Below, in pieces: positions 1 to 7,213 of a stretch of 16,523 nt of DNA. Below the pieces are notes generated by a model, which worked only from the letters and a program-made list of their open reading frames with translations, was not told the origin of the DNA and did no database searches. Both the position numbers and the translations under genes were made by a program. Every line of letters begins with the position of its first letter. The first letter of the stretch is position 1. The stretch is from JAJDIA01 sp031555145 (GTDB taxonomy: Bacteria > Bacteroidota > Bacteroidia > Bacteroidales > Tannerellaceae), in assembly GCA_031555145.1 (NCBI GenBank), contig JAVBUR010000122.1:1-16523 (forward strand). The letters are read 5' to 3'.

Positions 1-1
1 T

Positions 2-460
2 GCCGGTTCGTATCACATGGCTTTGTATGATGCCGGTATTTCAGATTTTAATATCATGACGTATTCGTCTGTCATACCTGCTACGGCACATCTGGTAACC
101 ATGGATGAAATAGACCTTCCTCCATTTGGTTCGGAAATGAAAACCATCATGGCCGTGTCGCACGGATACCAGGATGAGTTTGTCTCTGCCGGTGTGGTTT
201 ACGCCTGGATGTACAAAGATGAAAACTTTGACGAAAAGGTTGGCGCTCTTGTTTGCGAGGTAAGCGGCCGGTATCGTATCGAAGAGTTGGAGTCGCGTTT
301 GATCCGTGTGATCAACGACCTTCATCAGAAAACGTACGGTAAGTTTTATTTGGGTGAACTGAACTTTATCACGGAAGGAATCACAATCGAGAAACGCTAT
401 GGTACGGCTTTGGCCGCCCTCTGTTTCGTAGATTTCCTTCAACCCGAGATCGAAGGATAA
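2..460 (+). CDS. pdaD: Pyruvoyl-dependent arginine decarboxylase, 3' part (5' end outside window)
   Basis: This enzyme family decarboxylates L-arginine to agmatine, the first step of one route to polyamines, using a pyruvoyl group made from its own serine instead of pyridoxal phosphate. The frame is open from base 2, reading A-G-S-Y-H before the first ATG at 17, so that ATG is internal and the true start lies upstream. The segment GISDFNIMTYSSVIPA matches the self-cleavage region; the proenzyme is known to split between the two serines, leaving the second as pyruvoyl at the head of the alpha chain. The downstream part (FGSEM, VSAGVVYAWMY, CEVSGRYRIEELE, FITEGITIEKRYGTALAALCF) fits the compact alpha-subunit fold. 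The gene ends just before a strong terminator, so it is the last gene of its transcript. Only the N-terminal beta-chain portion is missing. Confidence 0.88.
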   Translation, partial: AGSYHMALYDAGISDFNIMTYSSVIPATAHLVTMDEIDLPPFGSEMKTIMAVSHGYQDEFVSAGVVYAWMYKDENFDEKVGALVCEVSGRYRIEELESRLIRVINDLHQKTYGKFYLGELNFITEGITIEKRYGTALAALCFVDFLQPEIEG

Positions 461-488
461 TTTTTGATATATAAAATTATTGCACTGG

Positions 489-525
489 AAGAGGATAGTT
501 GTGAAACTCTCCTCTTTCTTTTTTT
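489..525 (+). terminator. Rho-independent terminator of the arginine decarboxylase gene
   Basis: AAGAGGA (489-495) pairs with TCCTCTT (510-516). Inside, AGTT (497-500) pairs with AACT (505-508) around a GTGA loop. A T-rich run (515-525, one C) follows at once. It lies 28 bases after the stop codon at 460 and has the expected order of stem, loop and U tract for the + strand. Confidence 0.85.
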
Positions 526-560
526 CGTTGACACAGGCATGAAACCAGATTATGTGAAAT

Positions 561-600
561 AAAAAAGCTGCCCCACGATAATGGGACAGCTTTCCTTTTT
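561..600. terminator. Bidirectional terminator between convergent genes
   Basis: AAGCTG (565-570) pairs with CAGCTT (587-592), with an inner CCCA/TGGG stem and one mismatch between them. The - strand transcript of the lipoprotein gene ending at 617 would run through the hairpin into a U run (complement of A561-A566). The + strand side has TTTCCTTTTTT. It can serve both the lipoprotein gene and read-through from the left, though its position fits the - strand gene best. Confidence 0.8.
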
Positions 601-616
601 TATATCAGCCGTTTGC

Positions 617-1672
617 TTATTTCGTGAAGATCAAACCGATTTCAGCTTTTGTTGCAGTGCCAGTGCTAAGTGCTTGCATAACGTAGCCCAACATCTGTTG
701 TTGATCAGCATCCAGTTTAGCCATCAGATCAGGCATCATGCCAGTCATCATACCGCCGAATGCACCCATGGCTTTCATCACTAACGCGGTGTTGGCATAA
801 AATGTAGTAGTAGCCTCTGTTTTAGTATAGCTTACAGGAATGCCATAGAATCCACCCATGTCTTCCATCAGGCCAAGGATTTTTGTCAGATCGATACCTT
901 GTTTTTCCAATATCGGAGAAAGGAGGCCAATTATCATGGCATTATCTAACAGCGCTTTGTCGATGCCAATCAGTAACTGGTTGTTTTTAACTACATAAAA
1001 CATCTGGGCCATACCCATGCTTACTTGTGATACAGTAGCGGTGGTGCCGTCTACCTTTGTCCATCCAGCATCCATGGTCCCGTTTTCTTTCAGTTCAACT
1101 TTGACAGCGGATACTTTATCAGCCAGCTTCATGCCTATGAATACCGGAAGCCCCTGCTTTACCTGAGCGTCCATCGCGTCATTTCCACCTTTGAAGTCTA
1201 CATATACGCCACCGACCTTAAACGGCATACCTTGCGGTTGGGTAAAGAGCATATTCCAGGTACCGGTAAGTTCGGTTGCCATCTTACGGGTAATAGCCAA
1301 TGTCAATACGCCTTTTTCAAACGTACCGTTGGTTGTAATGGTGGCACCGTTAACTGTTTGTTCGCCGGAGATGCTGTATATGTCGTTTGCTTTTGCCAAC
1401 TTGGCTTCGATCGTTACAGCCTTATCGTCGGGCACTACATTATTTAATACAATAGTAGCCGCTTCGGCGGAAGTGGCACTTACAACAGCCGTACGTCCTT
1501 CGATGGATGCGAGTGCGCCCTCGTTCATAGTAATGCTAAATTTGTCTGTCTTATAAGTGGTCGACAATTCTTTCCAACTTTCATCTACTACTTCGGGATC
1601 ATCATCACCACAAGCCGTAGTAAGGCCTAACGTACACAGTACAGTAAACAAATACAACAGATTCTTTTTCAT
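617..1672 (-). CDS. Surface-type lipoprotein of unknown function, paralogue A
   Basis: I do not recognise a function. Residues 1-20 form a lipoprotein signal peptide ending TTAC with Cys21 as the lipidation site. The following G-D-D-D is the acidic stretch that in Bacteroidetes directs lipoproteins to the cell surface, so surface exposure is likely. The mature part (about 330 residues) has no catalytic motif I can name. It shares a clear pattern with the next gene: DESWKELS near residue 31, a G-W/T-W region near 137, ENGTMDAGWTK, MAQMFYVVKNNQLLIGIDKAL and DMGGFYGIPVSYT. The C-terminal third is rich in Met and Gly. The start at 1672 gives the signal peptide directly. It may fall in one of the Bacteroidales-specific lipoprotein DUFs (DUF4925 is a possibility from memory, not checked). 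It sits downstream of its paralogue, 182 bases apart, and ends before a terminator. Confidence 0.8.
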   Translation of the reverse strand: MKKNLLYLFTVLCTLGLTTACGDDDPEVVDESWKELSTTYKTDKFSITMNEGALASIEGRTAVVSATSAEAATIVLNNVVPDDKAVTIEAKLAKANDIYSISGEQTVNGATITTNGTFEKGVLTLAITRKMATELTGTWNMLFTQPQGMPFKVGGVYVDFKGGNDAMDAQVKQGLPVFIGMKLADKVSAVKVELKENGTMDAGWTKVDGTTATVSQVSMGMAQMFYVVKNNQLLIGIDKALLDNAMIIGLLSPILEKQGIDLTKILGLMEDMGGFYGIPVSYTKTEATTTFYANTALVMKAMGAFGGMMTGMMPDLMAKLDADQQQMLGYVMQALSTGTATKAEIGLIFTK

Positions 1673-1797
1673 ACTTTTCGTTTTAAATTCAACAATATTA
1701 CCTATTAATTAATACCAGGGGGCTAAATTACACATTATGTTCGAAACGTATTGGTTCGTTTAACAATTATTTCGGTCTGTTTGCATACACCCATGAT

Positions 1798-1824
1798 AAT
1801 ACCCCGGCGTACATCTGGGGTATT
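1798..1824. repeat. Hairpin between the two paralogous lipoprotein genes (weak terminator or processing site)
   Basis: AATACCCC (1798-1805) is perfectly complementary to GGGGTATT (1817-1824) with an 11-base loop. It lies 31 bases past the stop of the upstream lipoprotein gene (ends at 1855, - strand). No U run follows on the - strand, so it may attenuate transcription or stabilise the 3' end of the upstream mRNA rather than fully terminate it. Confidence 0.55.
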
Positions 1825-1854
1825 ACTAGTGTTTTGGCAGGCTGAAGATTGCTT

Positions 1855-2928
1855 TTATTCGATAGTAATAGAGACTTTTATATCGTCCGGATTCAATGTT
1901 TTAAACAACTCCTTCAATTGATCTACCTGCTCTTGGGTGAGTGTTCCTCCTTTGAGGTGTCCGGTCCCGATCGTGAGCAACTGACCCTGTCCCATCGTCA
2001 CCAGCTTCTTCAAGAGGCCGTTTGCCGGGGTGAATGTACATGTACCATCTTGGACGGTGTAGTAAAACGGGATACCCAGGTAACCACCGAGGTCTGTAAA
2101 GAGGCTCATCAACTGATCCATGGTGAAACCGTATTGTCCCAGTACAGTGGGAAGCATGACGGATATGACCGGGTTGTTGAGAATTTGTTTGTCGATGGCG
2201 ATATACAGCAGATCATCTTTGACAAAGAATTGCATCGGCGTCATCCCGCTCATAAAACTGGTATGATCTGTGATTGCTGCGCTGTTTGTTTTCTTCCAAG
2301 TGACGTTAAAGAAACCGTTTTCCTTGAATTGTAAACCCAGTTTTTCCAGTTTTGCACTCAATGCCTGATTAATCATGCCCGTTAAGAGCGTGGAAGCCTG
2401 TTGAGCCTGCGGCGTACTGCCGAGATAGACACTTACAGCTACATTCTTGCTATAATAAATGTCTTTGCCAAAGAAATCAATCACATTATCATAGAGAGCC
2501 TCCAACTCCAATATAAGCTTCTCCTGTTGGCTCTGGTTCTCTTCCGCTATCTCTTTCGATTTCTCCCATCGGCCAGTTACATCAGGGGTGCTTCTGGATG
2601 TATCCCGTCCTTTCGTTCCGACGCTGGTCAGTCTGAAACCGTCATCATCCTTGGTGATCATTACCGGTATCTCCAGGTTGGCCTGTTCGGGCAATACATT
2701 GTGCAGGATAAGCACACCGTCGTCGGCCGAGGTGGCAAGGAAGTCAACCTTTCGTCCGAGACCGGGCAGGAGGGCGGCGCCGTTGAGTTGAATTTCCAGG
2801 TGGTCTGTCTGATAGCTGCCGGTAAGTTCTTTCCAACTTTCGTCTATTACTTCATTGTCATCTCCACAGGCTGAACATATGCCGAGGAGGCAGATCGCTG
2901 CCATAATATGCAATACATTTCTTCTCAT
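1855..2928 (-). CDS. Surface-type lipoprotein of unknown function, paralogue B
   Basis: The function is unknown. The signal peptide (1-20) ends CSA before Cys21, followed by G-D-D-N-E, the acidic surface-export type of N-terminus. The protein (357 aa) is a diverged copy of the neighbouring 351-aa lipoprotein. Shared blocks in the same order include VIDESWKELTGSYQTD (about 27-42), a VLP hydrophobic strand near 78, GRWEKS, KENGFFNVTWKK, MQFFVKDDLLYIAIDKQILNN and LFTDLGGYLGIPFYYT. It differs by a charged, glutamine-rich helix after GRWEKS (about 122-145), perhaps coiled coil, and by a Thr/Lys-rich C-terminus. An exact TAnnTTTG box lies 49 bases upstream of the start, so transcription probably begins here and may extend into paralogue A. 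Tandem duplication followed by divergence is the simplest origin. No enzymatic role can be claimed. Confidence 0.8.
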   Translation of the reverse strand: MRRNVLHIMAAICLLGICSACGDDNEVIDESWKELTGSYQTDHLEIQLNGAALLPGLGRKVDFLATSADDGVLILHNVLPEQANLEIPVMITKDDDGFRLTSVGTKGRDTSRSTPDVTGRWEKSKEIAEENQSQQEKLILELEALYDNVIDFFGKDIYYSKNVAVSVYLGSTPQAQQASTLLTGMINQALSAKLEKLGLQFKENGFFNVTWKKTNSAAITDHTSFMSGMTPMQFFVKDDLLYIAIDKQILNNPVISVMLPTVLGQYGFTMDQLMSLFTDLGGYLGIPFYYTVQDGTCTFTPANGLLKKLVTMGQGQLLTIGTGHLKGGTLTQEQVDQLKELFKTLNPDDIKVSITIE

Positions 2929-2977
2929 TTTACTTTTTGCTTTAAAAGGGTTACTAAATAACGTGCGCTAATGGCCG

Positions 2978-2985
2978 CAAAAGTA
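2978..2985 (-). promoter_or_regulatory. Promoter -7 box for lipoprotein paralogue B
   Basis: Reads TACTTTTG on the - strand, an exact match to the Bacteroidetes TAnnTTTG box, 49 bases before the start codon at 2928. The -33 element is not recognisable at the usual distance. Confidence 0.6.
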
Positions 2986-3015
2986 GAAGATAAACAGATA
3001 AAAGAATTGCTGAAT

Positions 3016-3050
3016 CGTAAAAATAGCTGTCTGTTTGGCTGCTTTTTACG
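3016..3050 (-). terminator. Probable terminator after the cysteine desulfidase gene
   Basis: CGTAAAAA (3016-3023) is perfectly complementary to TTTTTACG (3043-3050), and GC/AGC bases at the inner edge can extend the stem with one bulge. It lies 26 bases past the stop codon of the gene ending at 3076. On the - strand the 3' arm carries a run of five U, unlike the usual free U tail, so termination is plausible but not certain. Confidence 0.5.
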
Positions 3051-3075
3051 AAACAGAAATTAAATGTTTGCTCAT

Positions 3076-4362
3076 TCAGGATTTGTGAGTCATAATATCG
3101 AGTACCAGCCGGTCAGTAAATTCCATTCCTTTGGAACCAATATCGGTCAGATTGGTAATTGATTTGTCTATTTCGTCGTCGATAATTCCTTCTACCGGGG
3201 TAACGACCTTATTTTCCATCGCCATCATGGCGCTGAGCATGGCAGTGGATACGCCGCTTGAAACCTTCATGGCGCAGCTTGGTTTAGCTCCATCGCAAAT
3301 CATTCCCGTCAGATTTCCGATCATATTCTTTACGGCATAAGATATTTGTCTTTTGCTTCCTCCCATCAGATAGGTGATTCCGCAACTGGCTCCAATAGCA
3401 GCCACCACACATCCGCAGAGGGCAGAAAGGCGCCCGAGGCTTTGTTTGGTATAAATAACCATCAGGTGGCTCAGCATCAGAGCGCGGATCAGGTCTTCTT
3501 CGGATGCTTCGATATCTTCGGCAAACGAAACGACCGGCATCGTAGCGGCTATTCCCTGGTTGCCACTGCCCGAATTACTCATCACGGGTATCATGGCACC
3601 GTCCATGCGGGCATCGCAGGCTGCGGCCGTACGATAGATCATGCGGGAAAAGGAGGAGTCGCCCATGTATTTCTTTCCAAACGGGCTGGCCACAATCTTA
3701 CCTACTGTGTGCCCGAAGTTTCCCTGGAGCGACATTTCGGATGCTTTCTTGTTCAGCTCGGCTGTTTGCCGGATGAAACGGATATCTTCCACTGGGGTTT
3801 CAATGGCAAAGGCATAAACGGTATCGAAGGTGAGCTTGGGTTCTTCCTCACCGCATTCTTCTGACACTGTTTCAGTGCAACGTGTGTCAAGCAATGCCTG
3901 TCCGTCTTTTTCCACATAGACAATGCGTGTATGCTCGTGGCTGATAATCACTTTGGAAGAGGATTCACCGGCAGTGCAGATCACTTCGATATAAAGTTTG
4001 TCTACCGGCTCTTTCAGAAAAATGTCGATACATTTCGATTCCACCATCGTTTTACCGGCGGTAAGGGCTTCGGGCGTTAAGTCGCGCAACACTTCCAATC
4101 CGTAGGCGGAATGGCCGATCAATGATCCCAATGCAATAGCAATAGGTAATCCTACCATACCTGTTCCGGGAATGCCTACACCCATGGCATTCTTTAATAC
4201 ATTGGCACTCAGATAGACTCTTAGTTGTTCCGGCTTCCGTTCCAGTGTCTCGGTTGCTTTTGCAGCGGCTAAAGCAACGGCTATCGGCTCTGTACAACCG
4301 ATAGCCGGTATGATTTCTTTCTGGATCAGGCGTATAATCTGAGTCTTCGTACAATTATCCAT
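3076..4362 (-). CDS. cyuA: L-cysteine desulfidase family protein (UPF0597 / CyuA-like, SDH-alpha fold)
   Basis: The family (UPF0597; E. coli CyuA/YhaM, M. jannaschii cysteine desulfidase) breaks L-cysteine into pyruvate, ammonia and sulfide in the cytoplasm, using an oxygen-sensitive 4Fe-4S cluster. Motifs seen: AIGCTEP (Cys23), PGTGMVGLPIA (65-75), ASPFGKKYMGD (225-235), SNSGSGNQG (262-270), LCGCVVAAIGASCGITYLMGG (315-335) and GMICDGAKPSCAMK (353-366). Cys316 and Cys356 are 40 apart, the spacing I recall for two cluster ligands in the archaeal enzyme, with Cys23 as the third. The length of 428 aa is normal. The start at 4362 follows a promoter with an exact -7 box by 34 bases. It is monocistronic, with no cysteine transporter beside it. 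A serine dehydratase activity cannot be excluded, as the fold is shared. Identity as family member is firm; substrate is inferred. Confidence 0.87.
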   Translation of the reverse strand: MDNCTKTQIIRLIQKEIIPAIGCTEPIAVALAAAKATETLERKPEQLRVYLSANVLKNAMGVGIPGTGMVGLPIAIALGSLIGHSAYGLEVLRDLTPEALTAGKTMVESKCIDIFLKEPVDKLYIEVICTAGESSSKVIISHEHTRIVYVEKDGQALLDTRCTETVSEECGEEEPKLTFDTVYAFAIETPVEDIRFIRQTAELNKKASEMSLQGNFGHTVGKIVASPFGKKYMGDSSFSRMIYRTAAACDARMDGAMIPVMSNSGSGNQGIAATMPVVSFAEDIEASEEDLIRALMLSHLMVIYTKQSLGRLSALCGCVVAAIGASCGITYLMGGSKRQISYAVKNMIGNLTGMICDGAKPSCAMKVSSGVSTAMLSAMMAMENKVVTPVEGIIDDEIDKSITNLTDIGSKGMEFTDRLVLDIMTHKS

Positions 4363-4396
4363 TGTGTGTATGTTTGATCGGTGGATTAACTTTGCA

Positions 4397-4404
4397 CAAA
4401 GATA
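4397..4404 (-). promoter_or_regulatory. Promoter -7 box for the cysteine desulfidase gene
   Basis: Reads TATCTTTG on the - strand, an exact TAnnTTTG match, 34 bases before the start at 4362. A TTTC near 4422-4425 sits about 17 bases further upstream as a possible -33 element, and a palindrome fills the spacer. Confidence 0.65.
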
Positions 4405-4405
4405 G

Positions 4406-4420
4406 ATAACAATTTGTTAT
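4406..4420. promoter_or_regulatory. Perfect 15-bp palindrome in the promoter spacer (candidate operator)
   Basis: ATAACAATTTGTTAT has 7-base arms around one central base and lies directly beside the -7 box of the cysteine desulfidase promoter, in the -33/-7 spacer. A single-base loop argues against an RNA hairpin, so a DNA-binding dimer is the better reading. The position predicts repression. The binding protein is unknown. Confidence 0.5.
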
Positions 4421-4430
4421 AGAAATAGCC

Positions 4431-5378
4431 TTACAACATTTTTATCACCTGTGAAAGTGTGACAAAAAGCGTATTTCCCTCGGCACGGCTGCGTGCGCCG
4501 AATTCTTTTTCCCAACGGACAGAAACGGATGTCAATGATTTTGGGAAAAGGATATTGCCTTCCAAACCGGCACTGAATATCTTGTCTTTCGTGGGATTCA
4601 ACGGTTGGCTTGTTTCGGGGAACTGGTCGTCAGATACCTTAAACTGTGCATAGTAAATAGCACCGATACCGATCACCATCGGCAGTTTACTACCTTTTAC
4701 AGGTACAAAGAAGTCTTTATTCAGACCGCCCGACAGGGTGACGATGTCGCCCACTTTCATCTCCGTTCCTTTTTTCTTTTCATGGAACTCATAAAAGACG
4801 ACGGTCGAGAAGTTAAACGATCGCATCTTGTCGAAGTAGACTGTACTTCCGGCATTGAATTCATAGCCCCACATTCCCAGTCCGCTGTTGTCTGAACCTC
4901 CTGCTTCGTATTTGCCGGCAGGAATATAAACGGCAGCGCCTACGTTAAAGTCGGCATGCTTCGTTGTCCAACCCAATGAAAAGGGTTGCAGATAGATGTC
5001 GCTGAAGGCAAACGAGCCGTCGGCTTTGATGGAGTCTATTTCCACTTTGTTCTTCACTAACGGAATCAGGACAGTAGCTCCCCAGTTACCGCCAAGGATC
5101 TTGAAATTGGTAGTGATGCTACCACCTATGCCCGTAAGGAAGGAATTGATCCCGGGAGAATGATCCACTTTGTTGCCATCTCCGTTTATAAACGTCGATG
5201 AATTGTAATAATAGAACGGAACAGCCACGACAATTGATGGAGGTGCCTGTGTCCCAGCCTTCAGCCCTTTATCTCCTAAGAGATGGTCACCCTTCATTTG
5301 TGCGTGACCGGTGAATATTGCTATGGAAGCAAGGCAGAGCGCCCCGATGAATCTGTATAAACTTGTTTTTGTTTTCAT
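4431..5378 (-). CDS. Outer-membrane beta-barrel protein, MetA-like (phenol-degradation MetA family)
   Basis: This is a predicted outer-membrane channel of the family named after MetA (PF13557-like, COG4313), found next to many catabolic genes and thought to take up hydrophobic or aromatic compounds; the name does not prove phenol use here. Starting at 5378 gives a clean signal peptide (KTKTSLYRFIGALC...TGHA) with cleavage after Ala26; an in-frame ATG at 5429 would add 17 hydrophobic residues and hide it, so I chose the inner start. The mature part has alternating aromatic beta strands (VVAVPFYYY, VAAVYIPAGKYEAGG, WGYEFNAGSTVYFD) and ends in a strand TLFVTLSQVIKML. The AVYIPAGKYE...WGYEFNAG segment is typical of the family. 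It is transcribed divergently from the hexosaminidase operon across a 227-base gap with a repeated ACATGT site. The substrate is unknown. Confidence 0.8.
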   Translation of the reverse strand: MKTKTSLYRFIGALCLASIAIFTGHAQMKGDHLLGDKGLKAGTQAPPSIVVAVPFYYYNSSTFINGDGNKVDHSPGINSFLTGIGGSITTNFKILGGNWGATVLIPLVKNKVEIDSIKADGSFAFSDIYLQPFSLGWTTKHADFNVGAAVYIPAGKYEAGGSDNSGLGMWGYEFNAGSTVYFDKMRSFNFSTVVFYEFHEKKKGTEMKVGDIVTLSGGLNKDFFVPVKGSKLPMVIGIGAIYYAQFKVSDDQFPETSQPLNPTKDKIFSAGLEGNILFPKSLTSVSVRWEKEFGARSRAEGNTLFVTLSQVIKML

Positions 5379-5414
5379 AAGAATACTGTTTATAATGAAT
5401 GTGATGCTGTAATA

Positions 5415-5431
5415 ACATGTATACAACATGT
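5415..5431. promoter_or_regulatory. Repeated ACATGT palindrome in a divergent intergenic region (candidate operator)
   Basis: ACATGT occurs at 5415-5420 and 5426-5431, 11 bases apart, about one helical turn. Each copy is itself palindromic, so the pair forms a 17-base near-symmetric site. It lies 37 bases upstream of the MetA-like gene start (5378) and about 135 bases from the hexosaminidase promoter on the other side. Confidence 0.35.
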
Positions 5432-5546
5432 CGTTTTTATTATTTGTTTTGCTTGTTTATATTATTTTTGTGCTGTGTGCGGTGGCAAGTGGCGTATGTG
5501 CGTTGACCAGGATAGAACTATGAGAAGTAAAAAAACACGTATCTCT

Positions 5547-5576
5547 ATTGCCAACTTGTTGATTTTCGTATCTTTG
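5547..5576 (+). promoter_or_regulatory. Promoter of the hexosaminidase-thioredoxin operon
   Basis: TATCTTTG at 5569-5576 is an exact Bacteroidetes -7 box. ATTG at 5547-5550 lies 18 bases upstream, close to the expected -33 TTTG position. The start codon at 5606 follows 29 bases after the box. Confidence 0.7.
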
Positions 5577-5605
5577 GGCATAACATATCTAATAATAATC
5601 GTTTT

Positions 5606-7213
5606 ATGAAGCTACATGTTATCCTTACGGTTTCCAGCTTTTTGCTGCTGTTGAATGCTTGCAACGAGCAGACTCCTGTGGTTGAGTACCGGATTATTCC
5701 CAAACCGCAGGAAATAGTGTATGAAAATGGTAACTTTCAGTTTAGCCAAACGCCAACGATCGTATCCCCTCAGTCACTGACTAACGAAGCAATCCAGTTG
5801 AAATTCTTCCTGAAGACTGACTATGCGTTGCAACCTGTTTTGCAAACAGAGGGAAGTAAGGATGCGATTGTTTTGTCGATAGATGAGACCGTTTTGCCCG
5901 AACACCCCGAAGGGTATACGATACAGGTGCAGCGGAAAACGATCCATATCACGGCCAATGCTCCCGCCGGTATCTTGCATGGCATCCAGACACTCCGCCA
6001 ACTAATCCGTCAGGAAGATGGCCAATGCAAAGTGCAGGTTGCCACGATTACGGATTATCCGGCATTTGGCTGGCGAGCCTTTATGTTGGATGAAGGCCGG
6101 TATTTCAAAGGAAAAGAAGTTGTTTTTGATCTGCTGGACGAGATGTCGGCATTGAAAATGAACGTTTTTCACTGGCACCTGACCGACGACCAGGGATGGC
6201 GTATCGAAATAAAGAAATATCCGTTGTTGACTACCGTCGGCGCTTTCCGTGACTCGTCGGAGATTAATCATTTCCATAGTAATGTATTTGATGGCAAGCC
6301 ACACGGAGGTTTCTATACCCAGGACGAGATCCGGGAAATTGTAGCGTATGCCACCGCACGCCATATTCGTATAGTACCCGAGATTGAGATGCCGGGACAT
6401 GCCAGTGCCGCAATTGCAGCTTATCCCTGGCTGGGTACTTCCGGAAAGTCGATCAAAGTGCCAGGCACATTTGGCGTACATTATGATGTGTTTAATGTAG
6501 CCGGTTCCCGTGTGCTGCAGTTTTTTGAAGATGTGTTGGATGAAGTGATTACGCTGTTCCCGGGTTCCGTTATCCATATCGGCGGCGATGAAGTGAAATA
6601 TGACCAGTGGAAAGCGTCTCCATTGATACGATCCTATATGCGGGAACATAAACTGCCGACGCCGGCTTCCTTGCAGATCTTTTTCACCAATAATATATCC
6701 CGTCTGTTGGCGTCGAAAGGTCGTCGCATGATGGGGTGGAATGAAATTACCGGGGCTAAACTGCACGAATACCAATCGGCCGAAGATACGGAAGAGGTGC
6801 AGGCGTTGGAGCCGGGTAGTATTGTCCATTTCTGGAAAGGTGATCCGGAATTGATTCGCCAAACGGTAGAAAAGGGCTATGATATTGTCAACTCCTACCA
6901 TGTATTTACCTATGTGGATTATAGCTATGAGAGTATACCGCTGGAGAAAGCCTATGGCTTCAACCCAATGCCTGAAGGGTTAACGGCTGAACAGCAGAAG
7001 CACGTACTGGGATTAGGCTGCCAAATGTGGGGAGAATTTATTCCGACCGTCGAAAGCATGAACCTGAAAATTTATCCGCGTATTGCAGCCTATGCTGAAA
7101 ACGGATGGAGTGGGGAAGGGAAGAAGGATTTTGCCCGTTTCCTCGGCGCTTTGGATATCTATAAACTGCGATGGGATAAAGCCGGTATCATATATGGTCC
7201 GGGTAAGAAATAA
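5606..7213 (+). CDS. Beta-N-acetylhexosaminidase, glycoside hydrolase family 20 lipoprotein
   Basis: GH20 enzymes release terminal N-acetylglucosamine or N-acetylgalactosamine from glycans such as mucin and host N-glycans, with the substrate acetamido group as nucleophile. A lipoprotein signal (1-18) ends with LNA before Cys19, followed by N-E, placing the enzyme on the outer membrane or periplasmic face. An N-terminal GH20b-like domain (about 28-150) is followed by the catalytic barrel (about 153-520): HWHLTDDQGWRIE (from His189), VPEIEMPGHAS (257 on, His265), HIGGDEV with the catalytic pair Asp328-Glu329, GWNEI, HFWKG and WGE (Trp475). All expected catalytic parts are present. Length 535 aa fits a GH20 without extra carbohydrate-binding modules. 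The promoter lies directly upstream, and the stop codon is followed at once by the ATG of a thioredoxin-like lipoprotein. No SusC/SusD pair is nearby, so this is not a standard polysaccharide-utilisation locus. Confidence 0.93.
   Translation: MKLHVILTVSSFLLLLNACNEQTPVVEYRIIPKPQEIVYENGNFQFSQTPTIVSPQSLTNEAIQLKFFLKTDYALQPVLQTEGSKDAIVLSIDETVLPEHPEGYTIQVQRKTIHITANAPAGILHGIQTLRQLIRQEDGQCKVQVATITDYPAFGWRAFMLDEGRYFKGKEVVFDLLDEMSALKMNVFHWHLTDDQGWRIEIKKYPLLTTVGAFRDSSEINHFHSNVFDGKPHGGFYTQDEIREIVAYATARHIRIVPEIEMPGHASAAIAAYPWLGTSGKSIKVPGTFGVHYDVFNVAGSRVLQFFEDVLDEVITLFPGSVIHIGGDEVKYDQWKASPLIRSYMREHKLPTPASLQIFFTNNISRLLASKGRRMMGWNEITGAKLHEYQSAEDTEEVQALEPGSIVHFWKGDPELIRQTVEKGYDIVNSYHVFTYVDYSYESIPLEKAYGFNPMPEGLTAEQQKHVLGLGCQMWGEFIPTVESMNLKIYPRIAAYAENGWSGEGKKDFARFLGALDIYKLRWDKAGIIYGPGKK

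Noticed and set aside
17..19. ATG at 17 as the start of the arginine decarboxylase
   Set aside because: The frame stays open upstream to base 2 with family-like residues, and the known precursor needs an N-terminal part before the Ser-Ser site.
3346..3864. 172-codon + strand open frame opposite the cysteine desulfidase gene
   Set aside because: It is antisense to a strongly conserved enzyme and its translation is rich in His and Ser with no recognisable fold.
6002..6901. Long 299-codon open frame on the - strand inside the hexosaminidase gene
   Set aside because: It lies fully antisense to a gene with all GH20 catalytic motifs, and its translation shows no family-like pattern; it is a frame shadow.
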